DNA of 34,668 bases, taken from an uncultured Senegalimassilia sp. Its GTDB lineage: Bacteria; Actinomycetota; Coriobacteriia; Coriobacteriales; Eggerthellaceae. This document shows positions 30,276-34,668 of the stretch, piece by piece. The notes beneath the pieces are model-generated. The model had not been told where the DNA came from, did no database searches, and saw nothing but the letters and a program-made list of their open reading frames with translations. A program made the translations under genes and the position numbers. The stretch lies in contig CAKUJT010000016.1 of assembly GCA_934661765.1 (NCBI GenBank), forward strand, positions 1-34,668, given 5' to 3'. Within the stretch, counting starts at the first letter, position 1; each line of letters starts with the position of its first letter.

Positions 30276-31918
30276 CTCAAGATGTCAGCGACCACCCAGA
30301 TGGACAGCACCAACGCGCCTAGGTACCCGAAGAACGACAGCACGGGAACCCCGAGGACGCGCGGCTCCATGGTGGACAGGGCGACCATGGACGAGCCGAT
30401 GAACAAGCCAGCGATGATGATGCCCAGCGACAACCTGTTGATGATGGTCGAAAGGCTGCGCATGGGCGCCTCGGAGCCCAGAACCTCCATGTTCACCTTA
30501 ACCTGCCCACGCGTGAGCATATGCAGCGCCTGACCTGCATACTTCGCCGTATCCAGCGTGCCCGATCCCGCGGCGCGCAGAGCCAACGCCAATTCCTGCA
30601 TAGCGCTTATCAACTCGGCTTTCGTATCCTTCGTACGCTGGATATGCGCGTTGATGATGGACACCATGTTCTCATTGGGGATGAGCGGCATGACGGTGCC
30701 CTCAAGGGTGACGATGCCGCGCGACACGCTGGTGATGGACGGCGGCAGCGTGACCTTGCATTGACGCGTGAGGTTCAGGATATCCGAGAGCAGCTGACCG
30801 ACGTCGATGGCGCTGACGTCGCATGAGCCGTAGTCTTTCAGCAGCAGATCCAGGTCTGCCAGGAAACGCGTATGGTCGATGGCGTTGTTGTCGCGCTGGA
30901 TGGCGAACGCCAGCAGAGCATCCTTAAGCTCCGAGGCGCTTTGCATGCCCACCGCCTTGATGATGGAGCCGAACCCCGAGCGATCGCGCGGGGTTAAGCG
31001 GCCCATCATGCCAAGGTCGATGTAAACAATCTTCCCGTCGCGCACCAGCATGTTGCCCGGATGCGGGTCGGCGTGGAAAAAGCCGAAATCCAGCACCTGC
31101 GTGGCATAGTTGTCCAGGATCTTCTCGCCGATCTCCTGCAAGTCGTATCCCGCAGCGCGCAGCTTCTCGAAATCGTCGATGGGGATGCCGTCGACGTACT
31201 CCATGACCAAGATGTTCTCGCGACACAGCTCGGGATACACCTTCGGGCATGCGATGAAGGCCACATCCTTGTTCAGCAGCGCGAACTCCTGCAAGTTGGC
31301 CGCTTCGCGCTTGAAATCCGTTTCCTCGAGAAACGTTGCCCACAGCTCCTCGACCACATCGCGCAAGTCGAGCATCTGCCCGTCTTTGATGAAACGCGAC
31401 GCCTGCCGGGCCACGATGCGCATGATATCGATATCCTGCGCCATGGTGGCGCGCACGCCTGGCCGCTGGATCTTCACCGCAACCACGTTGCCGTCGGCAA
31501 GACGCGCCTTGTGCACCTGCGCCAAGGAAGCGCTTCCGAGCGGCTTAGGATCGATCTCGGCGAAGATTTTTTCGCGTTCGTCCCCGTAGATGGAGTCCAT
31601 GGCCGCAAGCATCTCATCGAACGGAAGCGGCTTCGACCTTGCCTGCAGCTTCTTCAGCTCATCGCAATAAGCCTTGGGCAAGATCTCCGAACGGGTTGAC
31701 AGCGTCTGCCCGATCTTCACGAAGCTGGGGCCCAAACCCTCCAGCATGCTGCGGAAGGATTCGGGCGTGAACCCCTTCGTGAAGTGATGCTTCTGCATGA
31801 TGGCGTATATCTCGCGCAGCCTTTGCGTGCGCGATTTGCGCGTAAGGTTGAACTGCCCCTCGGGGTCCACCTCGGAACCCGACGAGAAGAAGTACTTCAA
31901 CAGCGTGTTATCGGCCAT
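30263..31918 (-). CDS. ABC1/UbiB (AarF) family atypical kinase
   Basis: A 551-residue membrane-associated protein-kinase-like protein. The family KxGQ motif is KIGQ (68-71, in GPSFVKIGQTLSTRSEILP). The altered nucleotide loop is GSASLAQVH (about 128-136). The AVKIQRPG lysine follows at about 149. The catalytic loop is FFHADPHPGN and the metal-binding motif YIDLGMMG. Two C-terminal membrane helices close the protein (about 490-548). Relatives support ubiquinone synthesis or lipid handling. A Coriobacteriia-like anaerobe would use menaquinone rather than ubiquinone, so the role here is open. The ATG at 31918 has only a distant purine-rich stretch; it begins 15 bases after the phasin-like stop, so the pair is an operon. 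Confidence 0.93.
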   Translation of the reverse strand: MADNTLLKYFFSSGSEVDPEGQFNLTRKSRTQRLREIYAIMQKHHFTKGFTPESFRSMLEGLGPSFVKIGQTLSTRSEILPKAYCDELKKLQARSKPLPFDEMLAAMDSIYGDEREKIFAEIDPKPLGSASLAQVHKARLADGNVVAVKIQRPGVRATMAQDIDIMRIVARQASRFIKDGQMLDLRDVVEELWATFLEETDFKREAANLQEFALLNKDVAFIACPKVYPELCRENILVMEYVDGIPIDDFEKLRAAGYDLQEIGEKILDNYATQVLDFGFFHADPHPGNMLVRDGKIVYIDLGMMGRLTPRDRSGFGSIIKAVGMQSASELKDALLAFAIQRDNNAIDHTRFLADLDLLLKDYGSCDVSAIDVGQLLSDILNLTRQCKVTLPPSITSVSRGIVTLEGTVMPLIPNENMVSIINAHIQRTKDTKAELISAMQELALALRAAGSGTLDTAKYAGQALHMLTRGQVKVNMEVLGSEAPMRSLSTIINRLSLGIIIAGLFIGSSMVALSTMEPRVLGVPVLSFFGYLGALVLSIWVVADILRKRR

Positions 31919-31933
31919 GGAAGCACGCGACCC

Positions 31934-32296
31934 CTATTGCTCGGCGGAAGCTTCGGCCTGCTCGGAAGGCTCCTGGGAGTCCTCGGCTTGCGGCTGCTCC
32001 TGCACAGGCTGCGCCGCCGGGCGCGCCGCGATCTCGGCCGCCTTCGCGGCGAACGCCTCGCGCTCCTCGGGGGTCATGACCGACATGCGCGCCTCAAGCG
32101 CATCGAAACGCGCGGACTGCGCGGCGTTGGCCGCTTTGTGGGCAAGCTCAGTGTTGATCTGCTTGCCCTGCTCGACGGTAAGCTCGCCCTTCGCGATAAG
32201 CGTGCTCACCAGATCCGTGGCCTTCTCGCCCGTGAGGGCCATAGCCCCCACGCCAGCCAGGAAGATATCCTTGAAACCATCGCCGATCGTTGCCAT
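31934..32296 (-). CDS. Phasin-like small helical protein
   Basis: A 120-residue protein from the ATG at 32296 (MATIGDGFKDIFLAG), with GGGGAGG seven bases upstream; the frame is open 13 codons further without need. The first 60 residues resemble the PhaF/phasin-type helical module seen in polyhydroxyalkanoate regulatory proteins (FLAGVGAMALTGEKATDLVSTLIAKGELTVEQGKQINTEL). An Ala-rich helix with EEREAFAAKAAEIAARP follows, then an acidic Gln/Glu/Pro/Ala tail. No polyhydroxyalkanoate gene is nearby. It is the first gene of a two-gene unit with the UbiB-family kinase, which suggests it may be that kinase's partner or lipid-surface adaptor; this is inference. Confidence 0.85.
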   Translation of the reverse strand: MATIGDGFKDIFLAGVGAMALTGEKATDLVSTLIAKGELTVEQGKQINTELAHKAANAAQSARFDALEARMSVMTPEEREAFAAKAAEIAARPAAQPVQEQPQAEDSQEPSEQAEASAEQ

Positions 32297-32675
32297 GTCG
32301 GCCTCCCCTTCTTCACATGCTCGCACATTCGGCAAGCCCCTACATGCCTATAATGCTACACGCCCGGCCGTGCAGGCGACCTCAAGCGCGAAGTTGAAGC
32401 CGAAACGATACCTTACGCGCCTCGGCGGTCGCATCAAGGGCCGCCGCGACGCCGGTCCCCTACGCAAAAAGGAGCTTCACGGCCTTCCCCCTTGCCTTGC
32501 CGGATTCAGCAGATGCCCTTACGGCTACAATGCTCAATTGCTGGGGGGCCTCCCCCAGGCGCTTATCGTACCAGCTTGCCGGGCTCGCACGTGCGGATAA
32601 CCCATCCGCATCGTCGCGGCGCGAGACCATCGCCGCCGCAAGCGAAAACCGCTGCATCCCATAAAGGAGCATCGT
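32297..32675. other. Divergent intergenic region, phasin-like (-) and LysR (+)
   Basis: 379 bases with no supported gene. TATAAT-like sequences on both strands lie at about 32351 (TATAAT on plus, CATTAT on minus). A TACAAT occurs at about 32525 on plus. A GGGGGGCCTCCCCC-type palindrome lies at about 32541-32555, followed by inverted CGCACGTGCG near 32588. LysR regulators usually bind their own upstream region, so this is the natural place for its operator. Confidence 0.45.
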
Positions 32676-33572
32676 ATGGTGAACCCGAAATATAATGCCC
32701 TGCTGCGCGTTGCCGAGACCGGCAGCTTCACGCAAGCGGCGAACGATCTTGGCTACTCGCAATCAGGCATCAGCGGCATGATATCTTCCCTAGAAAAGGA
32801 AATGGGCGTGCAATTGGTCGTACGCGATTACAGGGAAGCCCACCTGTCAGCCGAAGGCGAGGACCTGCTTCCATGGATCTCCAACGTTTGCAACGGCGAA
32901 CGGCAGCTGGCAAGCCGGATAGCCGAGCTGAGGCGCCTGGAGCGCGGCGTGGTGCGCGTAGCCGCGCCTACCAGCATCTCCACCCATTGGTTTCCCGATA
33001 TGGTGAGGGCCTTTGAGCGGAAATGCCCCGGCGTGGAGCTGCATTTGATGTGCATCGACGACGAAGCGGAGCTCGAGCGCGCCTTGTGGCACGGGGATGC
33101 CGATTGCGGGTTTTTGGTCGCGCCCGCGAAACGGGCGCTGAAAGCCATCCCCTTGCACGACGACCCGATTATGGTGCTGCTGCCGCCCGACCATGCGCTC
33201 GCACATGCCGACCGCGTTCCCGTGCGAACGCTTGCCGAGGAGCCTTTCATCCAGCCGCGAAGCAGATCGATGCAGGAAGCGGAAGCTCTGCTGCGCAACA
33301 GCGGGGTGAGACCGCACGTGCGTTTCGCCGTCGATAGCGACTACAACGTTATGAACATGGTGAGCAAAGGGCTGGGTTTCAGCATACTGCCGGGATTGCT
33401 GCTCGAAGACACCGCGCTCCCCCTGACCGTGCTTCCGCCGCATCTGGGGATGCGGCGGAAGATATCCATCGCCATGCGATCCGCGGACACCGCCTCGGCC
33501 GCCACGCGGGCGTTCGTGCAGACCGCATGTACCTGGGTGAAGCGACGTTACGAAGATAGGCAAGAGCAATAG
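32676..33572 (+). CDS. LysR-family transcriptional regulator
   Basis: A 298-residue regulator of standard length. The N-terminal winged helix-turn-helix covers residues 1-60 (YNALLRVAETGSFTQAANDLGYSQSGISGMISSLEKEMG). The periplasmic-binding-like effector domain runs from about 90 to 295 (GVVRVAAPTSISTHWFPDMVRAFERKCPGVEL, later NMVSKGLGFSILPGLLL). The ATG has AAAGGAG six bases upstream. The effector is unknown. The nearest divergent unit is the phasin-like/UbiB pair 379 bases away, which LysR proteins often control in such a layout; it converges on proS. HTH sequence and length are unremarkable. Confidence 0.94.
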   Translation: MVNPKYNALLRVAETGSFTQAANDLGYSQSGISGMISSLEKEMGVQLVVRDYREAHLSAEGEDLLPWISNVCNGERQLASRIAELRRLERGVVRVAAPTSISTHWFPDMVRAFERKCPGVELHLMCIDDEAELERALWHGDADCGFLVAPAKRALKAIPLHDDPIMVLLPPDHALAHADRVPVRTLAEEPFIQPRSRSMQEAEALLRNSGVRPHVRFAVDSDYNVMNMVSKGLGFSILPGLLLEDTALPLTVLPPHLGMRRKISIAMRSADTASAATRAFVQTACTWVKRRYEDRQEQ

Positions 33573-33628
33573 AGAGGCGCCCGCCCAGCCGCGAACCGCT
33601 TCTGAACGCCCGCGGGCGCGGCGGCCCC

Positions 33629-33691
33629 CCGAACGCAAGCCACCTTGAACAATCGCGGGCCCCAAGCCAGCCGAACGCAAGCCGCCTTGAA
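33629..33691. repeat. Direct repeat of 21 bases, 42-base period
   Basis: Copies at 33629-33649 and 33671-33691 differ at one base (CCGAACGCAAGCC[A/G]CCTTGAA). They lie between the LysR stop and the proS terminator. A CGGGCCC string follows each copy, so the duplicated unit may have originally been longer. Confidence 0.75.
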
Positions 33692-33694
33692 ATC

Positions 33695-33723
33695 AAAACG
33701 GGCCCGGCATCTGCCGGGCCCGT
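33695..33723 (-). terminator. Intrinsic terminator after proS
   Basis: A perfect 11-bp stem ACGGGCCCGGC/GCCGGGCCCGT (33698-33708 with 33713-33723) with a four-base loop, followed by TTTT on the minus strand. It starts 24 bases past the proS stop codon. Confidence 0.92.
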
Positions 33724-33747
33724 GAGGGATACGCGTTCGCGTAAGCG

Positions 33748-34668
33748 CTATTCGGCCTTCCCGGCGAACAGGCCGGCGAAAGCGTTCAGGTTGTTGCCCC
33801 AACGACGCTGCGCGCCCTTGGCGAAGGTCAGCGCCTCGGAGAGCGCCTCCAGCGAGATATCGCGACGCTCGCCGGTGGCGCGGCGCTTGATCTCGACCTT
33901 GCCCTCGGCAAGGCCGCGCTTGCCCATGACGATCTGCAGCGGCCAGCCCATCAGGTCGGCCTCGGCGAACTTCACGCCCGCGCGTTCCTTGCGGTCGTCG
34001 ATGACCACTTCCAGGCCCAGGCCCGCCAGCTCCTCGGCCAGCTTCTCGGCAGCGGGCTGCACCAGGTCGTCGCCGGTGGCGAGCGGCAGGATGCACACGT
34101 GCGCCGGAGCCACGGACATCGGCCAGATCATGCCGTTCTCATCGTTATGCTGCTCAATGATGGCGGCCAAGGTGCGGGACACGCCCACGCCGTAGCAGCC
34201 CATGATGAACGGCTGCTCCTTGCCGTCCTTGTTCATGAAGGTGGCGTTCATGGCGCGGGAGTACTTGTCACCAAGCTGGAACACCTGCGCGACCTCGATG
34301 CCGCGAGCGCCCTTGAGCTCCATGCCGCACTTCGGGCAGCAGTCGCCGGGCTTGACGGTGATGATATCGGCCCACTGGTCGACCTTGAAGTCCTTGCCAA
34401 GCTGCGCGCCCACATAGTGGTAGCCGTCCTCGTTGGCGCCGACGACCCACTTCGGCACCGCCTTCAGGCTGTTCGCCGCGATGACGAACGCATCCTCGGG
34501 CAGGCCGACCGGGCCCATGGAACCCTTATGCAGGCCGTAGGCTTCCATATCCTCGTCGGTGAGGATGGTGAAGCCGCCGGCTGCGCGGGCGGCCTTCTCC
34601 TCGTTCACCTCATGATCGCCGGGGATGAACAGCACGACGAGCTTGCCCTCGTCGTTCTTGCCGGAAAG
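33748..34668 (-). CDS. proS: Proline--tRNA ligase (3' part, cut by the window edge)
   Basis: Charges tRNA-Pro. Only the last 306 codons are in the window; the frame is open to the right edge with no start. The visible part begins in the INS/YbaK-like editing insertion typical of bacterial ProRS (VVLFIPGDHEVNEEKAARAAGG, then TDEDMEAYGLHKGSMGPVGLP), which hydrolyses Ala-tRNA-Pro in studied enzymes. The class II core resumes with a CPKCG pair and the GIEVAQVFQLGDKYS stretch. Motif 3 is GCYGVGVSRTLAAIIEQ. The C-terminal anticodon-binding domain (about the last 110 residues) ends FAGLFAGKAE. Upstream control cannot be judged from here. Confidence 0.97.
   Translation of the reverse strand, partial: LSGKNDEGKLVVLFIPGDHEVNEEKAARAAGGFTILTDEDMEAYGLHKGSMGPVGLPEDAFVIAANSLKAVPKWVVGANEDGYHYVGAQLGKDFKVDQWADIITVKPGDCCPKCGMELKGARGIEVAQVFQLGDKYSRAMNATFMNKDGKEQPFIMGCYGVGVSRTLAAIIEQHNDENGMIWPMSVAPAHVCILPLATGDDLVQPAAEKLAEELAGLGLEVVIDDRKERAGVKFAEADLMGWPLQIVMGKRGLAEGKVEIKRRATGERRDISLEALSEALTFAKGAQRRWGNNLNAFAGLFAGKAE

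Noticed and set aside
33548..34096. Minus-strand frame with internal peptide repeat FKxACVR
   Set aside because: The repeat comes from the 21-base direct repeat and the rest is an out-of-frame reading of proS.

Overview
The window is a high-GC, gene-dense chromosomal segment that reads like an anaerobic actinomycete of the Coriobacteriia (Eggerthella/Gordonibacter/Slackia type). This placement is an inference. It rests on strong GC bias at third codon positions, a tandem peptidase-U32 protein, a T-box in front of pheS, a compact arginine cluster with its own ArgR, and actinobacterial features such as a probable leaderless mRNA. No rRNA, tRNA, CRISPR array, insertion sequence or phage gene was seen. 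This is core genome, not an accessory island.

Layout, left to right. (1) 1-440 has no gene, only a terminator-like hairpin. tyrS (-) and a tandem U32 protein (-) follow. (2) A class A penicillin-binding protein with a PASTA domain (+) is divergent from the U32 gene; the two appear to share one overlapping -10 region. (3) A second class A PBP with a Ser/Gly-rich tail, followed by a small lipoprotein gene (both -), converges on the first PBP at a strong bidirectional terminator. (4) From 9.8 to 18.2 kb lies the arginine cluster on the minus strand, in transcription order argC-argJ-argB-argD, then argR, then argG-argH. These encode the acetyl-cycle steps to ornithine, the repressor, and the last two steps from citrulline to arginine. 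argF and carAB are not in the window. A membrane-bound nucleotide-sugar 4,6-dehydratase (PglF/CapD/FlaA1 type) overlaps argC by 4 bases. (5) On the plus strand are a GCS2-type glutamate-cysteine ligase and a SlyD-like FKBP isomerase. (6) Two overlapping, unrecognised ORFs (-) follow, then a SEC-C-containing methionine aminopeptidase (-). (7) pheS and pheT (-) lie behind a T-box riboswitch leader, separated by an unusual 211-base spacer. (8) On the plus strand are a phosphinothricin-acetyltransferase-like GNAT and a small membrane zinc-ribbon protein. (9) On the minus strand a phasin-like protein and a UbiB/AarF-family kinase form a pair. (10) A LysR-type regulator (+) converges on the 3' part of proS (-), which runs off the right edge.

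Functionally the window combines translation (tyrS, pheST, proS, map), arginine synthesis with local control, cell-wall synthesis (two PBPs, surface-sugar dehydratase), and thiol/proteostasis functions (glutamate-cysteine ligase, FKBP). I found no convincing new multi-gene system. The items most worth a second look are the overlapping unknown gene pair at 22.1-23.3 kb, the terminator-like hairpin holding the ribosome-binding site of the GNAT gene, the shared divergent -10/leaderless start at 4.3 kb, the 10-bp inverted repeat upstream of argR, and the duplicated 36-base palindromic unit at 6.6 kb.
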